A DNA stretch of 64,000 bases from Lepidostoma basale (GCA_022606425.2 JAHDVF020001567.1:1-64000); one strand, 5' to 3'; positions 11,095 to 21,868 are shown, numbered from the stretch's first letter. Notes: generated by a model from the letters alone, not told the origin. Numbers and translations are program-made.

Positions 11095-11625
11095 CAGAAC
11101 TGTATTGATCTATAGTATTTTCTACGGCATTTATTTTGGGAATGCTCGGAACAAATTCTCTACAGTTTCGAAGAGACAGGCATCTATTATAATAACCCAA
11201 ATCTTTAGATTAATCAGGGGATATTTCGAGAACTCGGCCGTATTGGAGGATGTTGGTCTTTTTGTCCCCGATAGATATCTCCGACAGCGACAGCACATAT
11301 TGTTTTACCTACCGGCCGCCACAACCAACATGCCTCTGGTGACACCGGTAGGAAGAGCAATTAGTCTGTTGAACGCGGTCTCCTCGGAGATCGACGTCTT
11401 TCATATTAGTGAAAGTAAGTTCAGAAAGCAAATACTCTCGAATTTAGAAAGCATCTTGTCTTCCTATTGCCGAACCATCTCTAATGCGTTCCTGGTATTA
11501 TGTTGAAAGTATATAATATTTTACCTGTACTCAAACAAAACTGCCTTAAACATTTGTGGTGTTTGTAATGTATTTTGAGTAAATAAACTGATTTGATTTG
11601 ATTTAAACAGGATACCAAATTGATT
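11095..11625 (+). pseudogene. LINE C (CR1-like) 3' fragment
   Basis: Matches the C-terminal region of the family C LINE: AFILGMLGTNSLQ, LRQRQHILFYLPA, AISLLNAVSSEIDVFHISES, followed by the 3' UTR and a (TGATT)n terminus. It has frame changes and is 5'-truncated. Confidence 0.8.
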
Positions 11626-11702
11626 GTTTGATGTAATAGTATGTCAAAATGAAAGAGCGTGGGATCAATCCAATCTTTACGAAATTAATTTTCTGATGGT
11701 TA

Positions 11703-12250
11703 TTAGGTATCCTATCCAAAAAAGCTAAGATGGCAGTGCACAATGGTGTTCTTGTGCCGACCCTTGTGTATGGAAGTGAAGCATGGAACTGGCAAAAGAA
11801 GGATGAAAGTAGAATAAATGCAGTAGGAATGAGATCTCTAAGACGAATGTGTGGCAAATCTGTATATGATAGAGTGACAAATGCAAGTATAAGAAGTGAA
11901 TGTGGTGTGAATGAAAGTGTTATGAACAAAATAAGGAAAGGGTCATTAAGATGGTTTGGACACATGGAAAGAATGAGTGAAGTCAGAAGGGTAAAGAAGG
12001 TATATGTAAACGGCGTGAACGGAGCTAGAAATAGAGGAAGGCCGGGGAAAACGTGGCATGATCAAATCAAATATTGAATGTCGGTCACGTGAGGAGTCGG
12101 AAAAATCGACGTGCGTGCATGACAAGATGTATGAATGTAGAGGAATCGAGAGAAGTATGTCAGGACAACAGGGTGGCGTTCCATTCTTTCTGCCTACCCC
12201 TCCGGAGAGACGGCGTGATGGTAAGTTAGTTAGTTAGTTAGTTAGTTATT
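11703..12250 (+). pseudogene. LINE A 3' fragment
   Basis: A 5'-truncated LINE A copy with a 115-codon open stretch (VPTLVYGSEAWNWQKKDES to GRPGKTWHDQI), a frameshift near 12075 and a (TTAG)n tail at 12222-12250. Confidence 0.85.
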
Positions 12251-12474
12251 AAGTAAGTCAGTGTTAACCTCAACGTGCGTACTGCCCCAACCGTGGGGCG
12301 CTGAAATACCTTATATGAGTATGGCCCCATACGTGGGGCGCAATGATTATTTCTTAATTACGTCAGAATTTAGACTACTAGCGACATTAACTGATTAGAC
12401 CAAACAATAAACTAATTAACATAATTGTTACATGTTTTACCTGTAATAAATAAACAATATAATCGAATCCTTTG

Positions 12475-13478
12475 GCCTCCTCTCACATTGCTGTGCTGAC
12501 GATCAGCAACATTATTTTTTCTGCAATCCTGATGACACCAAACATCTTACGTCAATAACTGTCAACTGCATTGATGCCATATCCAGATGGATGGCATCAA
12601 ACAAACTTAAACTAAATCCATCCAAAACGGAATTTCTCTGGACTTCTTCCGCAAAGCGTCAACATCTTATCGATCATTCTTCAATTTCAACAGCTGACAA
12701 TGATATCGTTCCCAAAAACTCAACAAAGATTCTTGGTGTTTATCTTGACGCAAATCTGTCTCTAAAATCCCAAATTAATAACACGGTCAGCGCTAGTTTC
12801 TTCCACCTAAGACGATTAAAATCCGTCAAAAGGAGTATTCCCCATGACACTTTCAAAACTCTTGTAAATTCCTTCGTTGTGTCACGACTTGATTATTGTA
12901 ATGGAATTTATGCAAACATTCCAAAACAACAAATAAACAAATTTCAATCTGCGTTCAATGCAGCAGCAAGGCTCATTAAAGGCATTCCAAAAAAGTCCCA
13001 TATAACACAACATCTCAAAGAACTTCACTGGCTTAAAAGTCCAGAAAGAATCCAGTATAAACTCTGCTGGACAGTCTTCAAAGCGCTACATGGAATGGCA
13101 CCAAGTTATATATCTGAACTCTGTATAACGGACAGCCTAAATTCACGGAAATCCACACTTCGCTCGGCAAACTCCTCAGCAATAGGAAGATTAGTTGAGC
13201 CTGCCCCAGTACAAATTTCGGGGATCGAGCGTTCGCGGTAGCCGGTCCATCAGCTTGGAACAATCTCCCTTCACACCTAAGATGCATAAATGATCCGACA
13301 GATTTCAGATCTAAATTGAAAACCCATCTCTTTCATTTTAAACATTTATACTTTGTTCTACTATACTTTTAAACCGATCGTTTTTTAAGCGGTCACATTT
13401 AGATTTTTAGATTTAAAACACGTCTTAATGCGCCCTTGAGGTGTTTACATCACAAAAACGGCGCTTTAAAAGTTAGCA

Positions 13479-13524
<46 letters not shown>

Positions 13525-13525
13525 A
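12475..13525 (+). pseudogene. LINE D (L2/CR1-like) 3' part
   Basis: The frame from about 12490 carries the end of an RT (FADDQQ-like, then WMASNKLKLNPSKTEFLW, KILGVYLDANLSLKSQI) and the long C-terminal segment SRLDYCNGIYANIPKQQ ... KELHWLKSPERIQYKLC typical of L2/CR1-type LINEs. It ends in (ATT)n at 13480-13525. A frameshift occurs near 13205. A second copy lies on the minus strand at 34975-35860. Confidence 0.8.
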
Positions 13526-14090
13526 TTTAAAAATGTCATTAATTTTTTAGTACCCAAGAAGTCCACCACAAATTGAATTTAAACTAGTTTTTACCTCACG
13601 TCGATATAACTTAAAGTTTCCCGGCTGCGAGAAGTCGGCAGAGTGAATGAAGGTAGAGTTTAATGTAAATAGAACATTTTTCATTGCCATTTCTCAATTT
13701 CTCGCTATTTTTCAAATGAACTCGCAACCTGAAAAATAGTAGTCTTATTCGCCAAGCACGTTTTACACAAATAACAGAATCGGTATAGTTATTCTAACTT
13801 AAGCCACCGAGCATTATGTATTCATACATACTTTTAAAGTGCTTTTATTTTGAAAGACGTTGAGTTCACGCTGATATTAGTGCACCGTTTTAGCAATTGG
13901 CTTCCTGTATGCGAACGACCTTTCTTAGAATACAGTTTAATTAATGACCTTGGGAAGAATTTAAAACATTGCTTCAGCTCTTCTAAATATATACTAAAAC
14001 CATAAATGTATCATGTAACTTCTGGTATACTAGGTCTGTTTAAAAAATACGCGATTTTTTTTTTCCTTAGAATATTTTATAAGAACGTGA
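13526..14090. other. Unassigned stretch
   Basis: AT-rich sequence with no coding frame or repeat partner that I can see in this window. Confidence 0.4.
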
Positions 14091-14099
14091 ATATGAGGG

Positions 14100-14595
14100 C
14101 ATCGGTACAGATTTGACTCATGAAAATACAATTTACATTGACAATACTCCAGTTAACAAGGTGTCCCAATTCAAGTATCTCGGGTCGGTCCTTACTGCGG
14201 ACGCCAACATAGACGCTGATGTCAAACACAGGACAAACACCGCCTGGCTCAACTGAAGGTCTCTATCTGGTGTCTTGTGTGATCAAAAAATTCCAATCAG
14301 GACCAAGGGCAGAGTCTACCAGACTACAGTGAGGCCCGCCATCCTATATGGAGCAGAGTGCTGGACCAACAAAAAAGTTCACGAATGTTGAGTCCACGCT
14401 GCCGAGATGAAAATGCTGAGGTGGGGCGGAGGCGTCACAAGGCTGGACCACGTAAGGAACGAATACGTGAGGGGTAGCTTTAAGGTTGCCCCAATAACCG
14501 AAAAATTAAGAGAAACTCCGGTGGTACGGTCATGTGATGCGAAGAGACAGTGAACACATAGTCCAAAAAGCCCTCAGCATTCCCACAAAACCATG
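14100..14595 (+). pseudogene. Decayed RTE-type LINE
   Basis: Translation with several stops and shifts gives FKYLGSVLTADANIDADVKH, GRVYQTTVRPAILYGAECW and MKMLRWGGGVTRLDHVRNE, the region following the RT in RTE-type LINEs. It is distinct from families A-F in the details and heavily mutated. Confidence 0.7.
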
Positions 14596-14682
14596 AAGAA
14601 GAGGTTTTGGTTTTGTTATTTTTCGTCACTATCCGTTCGGCCATCCGCTGTGAACATTATATAATAATATATGATATAAGAA

Positions 14683-15330
14683 TTAATTGTATCTCAATAG
14701 AGACGACGATGTAAATTATTTGGAAACAGAATATGGTGGTCGAGGCGTTTACAGGATTCATGACCCGTCATTGGTTGGGTTAAGCGATCGTTTTATATTA
14801 TACAACATTCCCCATTCATTTATGTAATGGGTAAAATCCATTATTTGTCTACAAGTATTTGTATATATTAAAAAAAATTGTATAAAAACTGGTCAAAGTT
14901 AACAGAGTTTTCTCCAGGCGTTGTCTATAATAGTAATGTGTGATAATTGGGTTGATAGCCTTTCACATTACATTAATAAAGATTTTCTGCTTAATGTTTA
15001 CATCTAGTTTCAATAGATGGCGCTAGTGTAGATTGAACTAAACTGTGTGAAATGTTTCTCAACATGGTAGCATATATACAACTTTAAAAAAAATAATTGT
15101 CAGACGTAGTGTTCGTAAGAAGAGCGGAATGGGGAATATTGTTTTACATAATGCGATCGCTTAACCCAACCAATGACAGGTCATAAGTCCTGTAAACGCC
15201 TCGACCACCATGTTTCCAAATAATTTACATCTTCGTCTCTATTGAGATACAATTAATTCTTAATGATTATCCCGTAATGGGTAAAATCCCGTATTTGTTT
15301 ACAAGTATTTGTATTCATTAAAAAAAATGA
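14683..15330. mobile_element. Inverted-repeat element, copy 1
   Basis: Arms of about 120-145 bp at 14683-14830 and 15115-15262 are reverse complements (outer part AATTGTATCTCAATAGAGAC). After the right arm comes a block with AATGGGTAAAATCC and CAAGTATTTGTAT that also follows the arm in other copies. Related copies are at 16160-16560, 21955-22300 and 28829-29160. No coding capacity; superfamily unknown. Confidence 0.7.
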
Positions 15331-15394
15331 TGTGTTATATATATTACATGTATTACAATAATTAGTTACAATCAAATAGAATACCACACATAGC

Positions 15395-15545
15395 TCTCCA
15401 TGGAACGCCAAACGGACAACGCCGACCAGGAAGACCCCCGAAACGGTGGAGAGAAAGCTGGAGTTCAGCATCTCAAGAGGACCCGCCTGAAATAACAGAC
15501 TCCTGAGTCTACCAAAAGGGAAGAAGAAGAAGAATCTGTAATGTG
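15395..15545 (+). pseudogene. LINE E 3' terminus
   Basis: Reads GRPPKRWRESWSSASQED and then a (GAA)n tail, matching the end of LINE family E (see 55225-55905). Only the extreme 3' end is present. Confidence 0.65.
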
Positions 15546-16006
15546 TTTCGGAATTCATTTTGAAGGCACCTAATGATCGAAATAAATAGCATTTGACAGA
15601 GTACGAAATGTATTTTGGTGATTATTCTTTCCCCGTTACAAAGCCTTCACGTAAATTGTCGTAGCGCCACGGGCTCTTATAAAATGTCTCATTAATCCAA
15701 ATAATGGATGATCCAGTCCAAAATGGCATGTTTTTTATTATGTATTTATTGCTATATTTACTTGTAAACAACGTTAAGACATTTCCTGAATCGAGTCGTC
15801 TGTGTATTTATCATTCCATTGTACCGGAGATATTGTAATAAAACCTATCTTCCGAGTTTAGTAGAATGGATCTTGCGTTTGGAAATTATGCGAGAAATGG
15901 CCCGCGTTCTGAAGATATTGATGTGCCGAATTTATCAAGGAGCTGAATACTCAACAGGGGTAGGGAAACGTATTTTATTGAAATCTAATATCTACGTTCT
16001 TGGATG
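15546..16006. other. Unassigned stretch
   Basis: No coding frame, repeat partner or RNA gene recognised. Confidence 0.4.
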
Positions 16007-16082
16007 GATTCTTCTTCTTCTTCTTCTTCTTCTTCTTATTCTTCTTCTTCATCATCTTCTTCTTCTTCTTAATCTTCTTCTT
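16007..16082. repeat. (TTC)n microsatellite
   Basis: Imperfect TTC/TTA triplet repeat of about 75 bp; it may be the GAA-type tail of a LINE now otherwise lost. Confidence 0.85.
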
Positions 16083-16159
16083 GGATTGATATGGTTTTGT
16101 ATGTAGCGGGTCTAACACATACAAAACCATGTCATTACCATACAATTTAACAAAATAGA

Positions 16160-16560
16160 GCAACAATGTTGTTAAAAAAACTGGTCCAAGTTAAAAAAAG
16201 CATAAAAATTGGAGAGTCATCTCCAGGCGCTATCTAGCAATGTATGTTAATGGCGGTAGCCTTTCACATTGCGTTAATAGAGATCTTCTGCTTAGTGCTT
16301 AATCCAATTTAAATAGATGGCGCTAGTGTAGATTGAACTAAAAAAAAATTATGAAGTGTGATCCAACATTATAGCATATATACAACTTTCAAAAAATTCT
16401 CAGACGTGGTGGTCGTAAGAAGGACGGAATGGGGAATGTTGTATTACATAAATCATGTGCTTAACGCAACCAATGACAGGTCATAAGTCCTGTAAACGCC
16501 TCGACCACCATATTCTGTTCCCAATTTACATCTTCGTCTCTATTGTGATACAATTAATCC
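16160..16560. mobile_element. Inverted-repeat element, copy 2 (one arm)
   Basis: Shares the internal block (TCTCCAGGCG, AGATGGCGCTAGTGTAGATT) and the right arm (CCTGTAAACGCCTCGACCAC to GATACAATTAAT) with copy 1 at 14683. The left arm is missing. Confidence 0.7.
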
Positions 16561-16595
16561 AAAAACAGAGCAACTTCTAAAAAATGAACGTTTTT

Positions 16596-16955
16596 AACTA
16601 ACTAACTAACTAACCATCACGCCGTCTCCCCGAAAGGGTAGGTAGAAAGAATGGACTGCCACACTTTAATCGATGCAGCACTCCATCCTTCTCTTTTCGC
16701 CATCGCGAGAGACGCGGTGTGATGGGTTGCGAACGTCATCGCCACCAATAGTCATCTCCCGCGCACACTTCGATCGTTCTACGTCTACATAATAAATCTA
16801 AAACACATTATATAAAATACAATGATATAAAATAAAATAACAAAGAAAAATAATTTAACTCATAATGTTATTTTAGATGGTGCACTTGTCGTTAGCCAGA
16901 CGATCCGGATATTTGTGTTTATTTAATTTTTATTTCACGTTAACCACTGTTTTTT
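16596..16955 (-). mobile_element. SINE-like element with LINE A tail, copy 2
   Basis: Reverse complement of the element at 8830-9265: TTAG-type tail, GACGGCGTGATGG box, the GCGGTGTGATGGG region and the AT-rich 5' body. The two copies share most of their length. Confidence 0.7.
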
Positions 16956-17035
16956 ATTATTTTTATTTTCATTTTTTCGTTTCGTTTACATTCTTATTAA
17001 ATATTTAGGAAACAATACACACGTAACATTGGACT

Positions 17036-17215
17036 GCCTTCGTGTCAGAGTGGCAACAGATACGACTTCCACACCTAAAGTCTGGGATCGGTTCCCGTCG
17101 AAAACAGTATGAAAAAAAAAATTCACACTGTTTTTGGTCTGATAGAATTCACGTAACAATAAAAATGGCGATAAACTAAGCTACCTATCACATGTCACAA
17201 GAATCGACAGCTTAA
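17036..17215 (+). mobile_element. tRNA-derived SINE (family 1), copy 1
   Basis: A degenerate tRNA-like head (TTCGTGTCAGAGTGGC, then GGGATCGGTTCCCGTCG) is followed by the family body with TGTTTTTGGTCTGATAGAAT and CTACCTATCACATGTCAC. The best-preserved head of this family is at 39405-39475. Other copies are at 18725-18850, 39265-39385 and 55905-56070. Confidence 0.75.
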
Positions 17216-17286
17216 AAAATGTTAGTGTTAAAATTGAAAACACTGTTAAAATATCACAATTTCTTTTTATTTACTGAGAGTGTCGC

Positions 17287-17322
17287 GACAGCTGTTTCGT
17301 CAACCGATGTTGGCATCATCAG
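17287..17322 (-). ncRNA. Hammerhead-like motif (palindromic family, left)
   Basis: Minus strand: CTGATGA, one extra T, a stem II formed by GCCAAC with GTTGAC (one mismatch), GAAAC, then AGCTGTC giving a 3-bp stem III and a GTC cleavage site. Stem I pairing next to the core is poor in this half. Confidence 0.5.
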
Positions 17323-17344
17323 GTATTTACAACAAACAATTATA

Positions 17345-17390
17345 TCGCCTAATGAAGCCAACATCGATTGGCGAAACAGCTGTCGCGACA
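17345..17390 (+). ncRNA. Hammerhead-like motif (palindromic family, right)
   Basis: Plus strand: stem I TCGC (17345-17348) pairs with GCGA (17385-17388), the core is CTAATGA (G to A at a conserved position), the extra A is followed by stem II GCCAA/TTGGC, then GAAAC, stem III ACA/TGT, and a GTC site ending at 17384. The core substitution would be expected to reduce or abolish cleavage. Confidence 0.55.
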
Positions 17391-17684
17391 CTCTCGGTGG
17401 ATAAAAAGAAATTGTGATATTATAACAGTGCTTTAAATTTTAACAGTATTAATGTTGCAGTATCATAGTGTTTCGGCCAAAACAATAGACTATTTAAAAA
17501 AAATGTGAACAAAAATTGTGTTTAAATAACCTTTTGTATATAAATATGTGGATAGCAACGGGAAGTTACCACATAAAAAAGGTCTTAAAGGTATCCTAAG
17601 AACCAGTAAAGAAGTATTTGCTGTACATTGCTGCAAACCTATACCTAGAATTGAAACATAGAAAAAATATGTACTATGTAAACT

Positions 17685-17905
17685 AACTAACTAACCATCA
17701 TGCCGTTTCCCCGGAGAGGTAGGCATTGAGTATGGATCGCCATACCGTTATGTCCTGACATACCTTTCTTAATTCATTCACATTTATATATCGTAATATG
17801 CACGCTCGTCGAATTTTCCGACTTCGAATGTGGCCGCCTTTCAGTATTTGATTAATTTGGTCATGCCATGCTTTCCTTTGTCTTTACGGCTTCTCTTGTA
17901 ACTAA
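17685..17905 (-). pseudogene. LINE A 3' fragment
   Basis: Plus strand shows the reversed tail (AACTAACTAACCATCATGCC) and then the complement of the LINE A C-terminus up to the GRPRKTWHDQI region. It is 5'-truncated and mutated. Confidence 0.75.
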
Positions 17906-17974
17906 ATAATATAATGCTCATAGTATTGTTTTATTTTATTATTTATAGACTTATAATATACTACATAATATAAT

Positions 17975-18195
17975 TATATTATTTGAAGGTTTGGAGACTG
18001 TGAGACCAAAGATGGACAAGAAGGGCAGTGGAGTGGAGACCTCGTAAGAACAGAAGAAGCATAAGGCGACCCCCCACACAATGGTCTAATGGTTTTTGTA
18101 AAATTGCCGGTGACGGATGCGAAGGGCACAATATAGGAATATTTAGAGAAGTATGGGGGAGGCCTATGTCTAGCGGTGGTTTAAGTAAGTAAGTA
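17975..18195 (+). pseudogene. LINE 3' fragment with (AAGT)n tail
   Basis: Reads RRPPTQWSNGF, then a WRPRK- and VWGRPMSSGG-like end and a short AAGT repeat. This resembles the conserved terminus of RTE-like LINEs with the GRPPxRW motif. It is short and decayed. Confidence 0.5.
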
Positions 18196-18494
18196 ATATT
18201 TAGACTTAACTCCATCCCCTCAGTAATTTGCTGTAGTATATCAGTAAAGACTTTGTCTCAATTGATGGTGAATAATTTTATGCTGAGGTAGGAGGTCTGT
18301 AGTCCAATATACATTCGCGAAAAGGTCATTAATTGTAAAAATATAAAGTTAGTAATTAAAACAGATTATATTAGTTTGGAATACCCCTTCTACATTTGAA
18401 TATTGAAGAATTAAAATAAAGTTGTATAGTTAGCCTTAACAAGGCCGGTCACGAGCAAAACTGATTGATAAAAAAATAAAAAAATAGGAATAAA

Positions 18495-18722
18495 TAGTTC
18501 ATTGTTTTGGCCGAAACAATATGATACTTCAACAATATTACTGTTAAAATTTGAAACACTGTTATAATATCACAATTTCTTTTTATCCACCGAGAGGCAT
18601 CATCAGGTATTTACAACAAACAATTATATCGCCTAATGAAGCCAACATCGATTGGCGAAACAGCTGTCGCGACACTCTCAGTAAATAAAAAGAAATTGTG
18701 ATATTATAACAGTGTTTTCAAT
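18495..18722. mobile_element. Palindromic hammerhead family, inverted copy
   Basis: Reverse complement of much of 17219-17500, with part of the left arm deleted between GAGAG and GCATCATC near 18598. A plus-strand hammerhead-like core remains at 18635-18670 (CTAATGA to CTGTC). Confidence 0.65.
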
Positions 18723-18724
18723 TT

Positions 18725-18850
18725 TAACACTAACATTTTTTAAGCTGTCGATTCTTGTGACTTGTGACGATTTTTATTGTTACGTGAATTCTACCAGACC
18801 AAAAACAGTGTGAATTTTTTTTTCATACTGTTTTCGACGGGAACCGATCC
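18725..18850 (-). mobile_element. tRNA-derived SINE (family 1), copy 2
   Basis: Reverse complement of 17090-17215, with the long T run, the GGTCTG block and the degenerate tRNA-like head. With the adjacent palindromic copy it forms the second arm of a large inverted duplication. Confidence 0.7.
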
Positions 18851-18854
18851 CAGG

Positions 18855-19345
18855 TATTACAAAAAACCAACATCGGTTAGCGAAACAGCTGTCATGACAC
18901 TCTCAGTGAATAAAAAGAAATTGTGATATTATCACAATGTTTTAAATTTTTACAGTAATAAATTGGATAATAAAAATTTATGAGTTCATTTTGTAATCAA
19001 TCTATATACTCTTAAAGGTTTTAATTTTGAAACAGTGTTATAATAAGTATAATAATTTATTTTTATGAGATTGTCACGACAACTGTTTCGCCAACCTATG
19101 TTGGATACCTCAGGTGTTACAAACGGTTGTCGAAACAGCTGTGGCTTCAATCTCATAAAAGTTTTTTTTTGTTTTTTTTTATTTTTTTTTATACGATTTT
19201 ATTTTGGGAGTATCGTGAGAGGACTCTCATTACTGATACCCCACTATTTATGACAAGTTAATAAACACATTTTAAAATTAAAGCATTAATAACGTTGGAG
19301 TATCATAGTGTTTTGGCCGAAACAATGGATTATCTAATCTATTTT
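18855..19345. repeat. Cluster of degenerate palindromic-family fragments
   Basis: Fragments at 18855-18935, 19060-19170 and 19290-19345 carry GCGAAACAGCTGTC-type, GTCACGACAACTGTTTCGCC-type and TCATAGTGTTTTGGCCGAAAC-type sequence of the palindromic family, with a T-rich spacer near 19160-19200. Confidence 0.6.
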
Positions 19346-19364
19346 CATTTGATTTCTTTTTCTA

Positions 19365-20160
19365 ATACTTCTTCTTCTTCTGCTTTATTTAGAACTGCGT
19401 CCTGTTATTTCTCGGGGCCTGTTCCTGGGATGTAGAGGTCCAACTGTCTCGCCATCTTCTAGTTGGTGTTCCTGGAGCTCAATTTCCTGTTGGTACTGTA
19501 TTTGCGGCTATATTTATCACTCTTTCAGAACATGCTCTTTCCACATGATCTCTCCAGTAGCGTCTTCTCAGTCTTCCCCATCGCACGACATCTTCCACAT
19601 TGCAGATCTTTCTTATTTCAGAATTTCTTACTCTGTCTCGGAGTGTCGTTCCCGCAACCGATCGAAGAGTCCTTCATTTCTGTGGTTCTTAGGAGATTTT
19701 TTGTTCTGATGGTATCAACTCTTGTTTCTATTCCATATGTACATAGGCATGTCTTGAAGATTCGTAATTTGCTCTCCTTTAGCATATTTTTTTTCTTCCA
19801 AACAGCATTTTTTAAGCAACCAGCTACAACGGCGGCCCTGTTTGTTAGTTCACTTACTTCTCCGTAGAGGTCACTGCTGCTAGATACATCAACACCTAAG
19901 TACTTGAAATGCATCACTTGTTCGATTATTTTATTATCTAATGCAAGCTTGCATAGTACTGGTTGTCTTGATGTTACCATGCTCTTTGTATTGCCAATGG
20001 AGATTTTCATTTTGAATCTTTGAGATAATATGTGGAATTTGTACAGTAACCTTTGTACTCGTATATCATCTTCGGAGTTTGCTATTATTACCGCATCATC
20101 TGCATAGCATATTTTGTATGTTTTTTGCTTCCCATTGTGTAATCCTGGTCCATTGATTTC
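19365..20160 (-). pseudogene. LINE E RT-to-3'-end fragment
   Basis: The minus strand has KICYADDAVIIANSEDDI, the YADD region of a reverse transcriptase, followed by HFKYLGVDVSSSSDLYGE, AAVVAGCLKNAVWKKKN and TYGIETRVDTIRTKNLLR. A (GAA)n-type tail lies at about 19368-19382. It is open for most of its length and is the best RT segment of family E here. Confidence 0.8.
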
Positions 20161-20450
20161 TTCTTCTTCTGTCTGTGTCTTTTCAGGTCTTCCCAACGTT
20201 GATAATCACCCTCATAGTGATGACCCGGTGAAAAATATCCAGAGTGGTATTGCTGCCCCTTGCCTTCTCTGGAGGATTTTCTGTCGGGTTTATCTTTCCT
20301 TAGCAGGGTGTATCCAGTTTTATGGCGCTGGAAGCTCGCCATTCGTCCTCTCTCTATCTGCTATGGCATTAAGTAATATGTGCCACATTGCCCGGGGCTC
20401 GCGGGGTCTTCAAAAGACTTCTCGTGGACGCTAGACAGTTGGACTTGATA
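20161..20450 (-). pseudogene. Unresolved retroposon 3' fragment
   Basis: On the minus strand a stretch with many stops ends in a GAA-type tail abutting the LINE E fragment. Position and tail suggest a truncated LINE insertion, but no domain is clear. Confidence 0.35.
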
Positions 20451-21056
20451 GTAGTGTTGCTGTTGTAAATGCAACATGGCGCCTTACGACATTTTGTAGA
20501 GGCATACTTTCAAGCAAAACATACCCCATCGTAGCCCTACTACCCTTTTGAACCCCACTTGATTTAACTTCTTCAATACCTAATCATTTGATTTCATGAC
20601 ATTTCAAATTATTTTTGGTTATATTAATTCTAAATAAGCTAAGCAGTTGATTCGTAAACCAATAGGATATATTATTGTGTCGAGTCCATAAAAGTATTGT
20701 AACATCTATCTGTGACTGTGGAGGAATCGCCTAAACCAGAGCAAATGGCCCACAAAAGCGAATGAGATAGAACTATTTTTAGTTGAAATCGATACCCTCG
20801 TGTTCCACGCGGCATATGAAAGGGTTTCCCATAAACACGGCGCGGCGGTGGAAGTCATTGAGGAAAAATGAATATAGAAATAAGAGACACAGTTGATGCG
20901 CCACATCCCGGGGAATGGCCCGCCATACTTTCTTATGGAATAGAGAGCCATAACCATTATCGGCGTCCCTTACCTCTGTTTTCCGATAGATAACTCCGGA
21001 GACTACGAGACGAGTCAAGGGGCAGATGTTTCACCACATCGAACATCAAACAGATA
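20451..21056. other. Unassigned stretch
   Basis: No coding region, RNA gene or repeat partner recognised. The open frames on the minus strand (20706-21018) lack any motif I recognise. Confidence 0.4.
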
Positions 21057-21058
21057 TA

Positions 21059-21295
21059 TTATTACAATGGAGTTCTGGTCCCGTCCCTAATGTATGGAAG
21101 CGAAGCATAGAACTGGCAGAAGAAGGATGAAAGCAGAATAAATGCGGTAAAGATGAGGTCCCTAAGAAGTATGTGTCACACATACTTCTTAGGGACCTCA
21201 TCTTTACCGCATTTATTCTGCTTTCATCCTTCTTCTGCCAGTTCCATGCTTCGCTTCCATACATTAGGGATGGGACCAGAACTCCATTGTAATAA
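21059..21295. repeat. Near-perfect palindrome of a LINE A segment
   Basis: 21059-21176 and 21178-21295 are reverse complements with two visible mismatches and a single central C (21177). The unit is the LINE A segment around GSEAWNWQKKDESRIN. It would fold into a hairpin of about 118 bp. Confidence 0.9.
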
Positions 21296-21302
21296 GGTAC
21301 TC

Positions 21303-21552
21303 CAGTGGCGGTACTGCCATAGAAGCCCAGAAGCCCGGCTAGCGTAACAAAATTTTGAATCAAAACCTCTTTTGGCTTACAGAGGTTCAGCTCTTGTGGC
21401 TATTTTTCTTACGTCTGATGGGAACATTGTTGGAAGGTGATTTGAAGGGTTGTTGGTTTATGCGGGGGCACGATTTTTTAGATTTGGGGGTTTTGATTCA
21501 AAATTTCTTACGCAAGCCGGGCTTCTGGGCTTCTATGGTAGTAACGCTACTG
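21303..21552 (+). mobile_element. MITE with long inverted repeats, copy 1 (hAT-like ends)
   Basis: Starts CAGTGGCGGTACTGCC and ends GGTAGTAACGCTACTG. The inner arms (AAGCCCAGAAGCCCGGCT and its complement) extend the inverted repeat to about 60 bp. A second copy in the opposite orientation is at 55263-55511. CAGTGGCG-type termini and 8-bp target duplications suggest the hAT superfamily. Confidence 0.75.
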
Positions 21553-21725
21553 TATGTGTGGTAGAACGATATACGACAGAATCTCAAATGCTGATGTAAG
21601 AAAGGAATGTAGAGCGGAAGAAGGTATTATGAAAAAAAAGGTATGATGTTTGCCAGGATAGAGTAGTGTGGCGGTTCATTCTTTCTGTCTACCCCTGCGG
21701 GGAAACGGCGTGATGGTTTGTTTGT
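21553..21725 (+). pseudogene. LINE A 3' fragment, internally deleted
   Basis: Continues the LINE A reading of 21059-21176 from TATGTGTGGTAGAACGATAT through CRAEEGIM, then jumps to [16 protein letters not shown] and ends GGAAACGGCGTGATGG with (TTTG)n. The middle of the tail is missing. Confidence 0.75.
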
Positions 21726-21814
21726 TTGCTTTCGGTTCTAGAGGATGTCAGTTACCAATGTTACCATCAACAACTGCACAAAGTTTCAACTCAATTGTAT
21801 AAATAATGCGTGAA

Positions 21815-21868
21815 TGTATGGAAGCGAAGCATGGAACTGGCAAAAGAAGGATGAAAGATTGTGAGATG
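21815..21868 (+). pseudogene. LINE A short fragment
   Basis: Only the TGTATGGAAGCGAAGCATGG segment and its continuation through KKDER are present. Confidence 0.6.

Larger units (their letters stand above)
17219..17500. mobile_element. Palindromic element with two opposed hammerhead-like motifs
   Basis: The left half (17219-17335) and right half (17340-17500) are near reverse complements. Each half carries a hammerhead-like core facing outward: minus strand 17287-17322 and plus strand 17349-17384. Fragments of the same family recur at 18495-18720, 18855-18935, 19060-19170, 31720-31960, 32221-32450 and 37690-38680. The size and motif recall retrozyme-like, PLE-dependent elements; that assignment is an inference. 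Confidence 0.65.

Noticed and set aside
15819..16166. Leu-rich and Lys-rich frames around the TTC repeat
   Set aside because: They are translations of the triplet repeat.
19463..19867. 134-codon plus-strand frame with hydrophobic character
   Set aside because: Antisense shadow of LINE E, whose minus-strand frame has the RT motifs.
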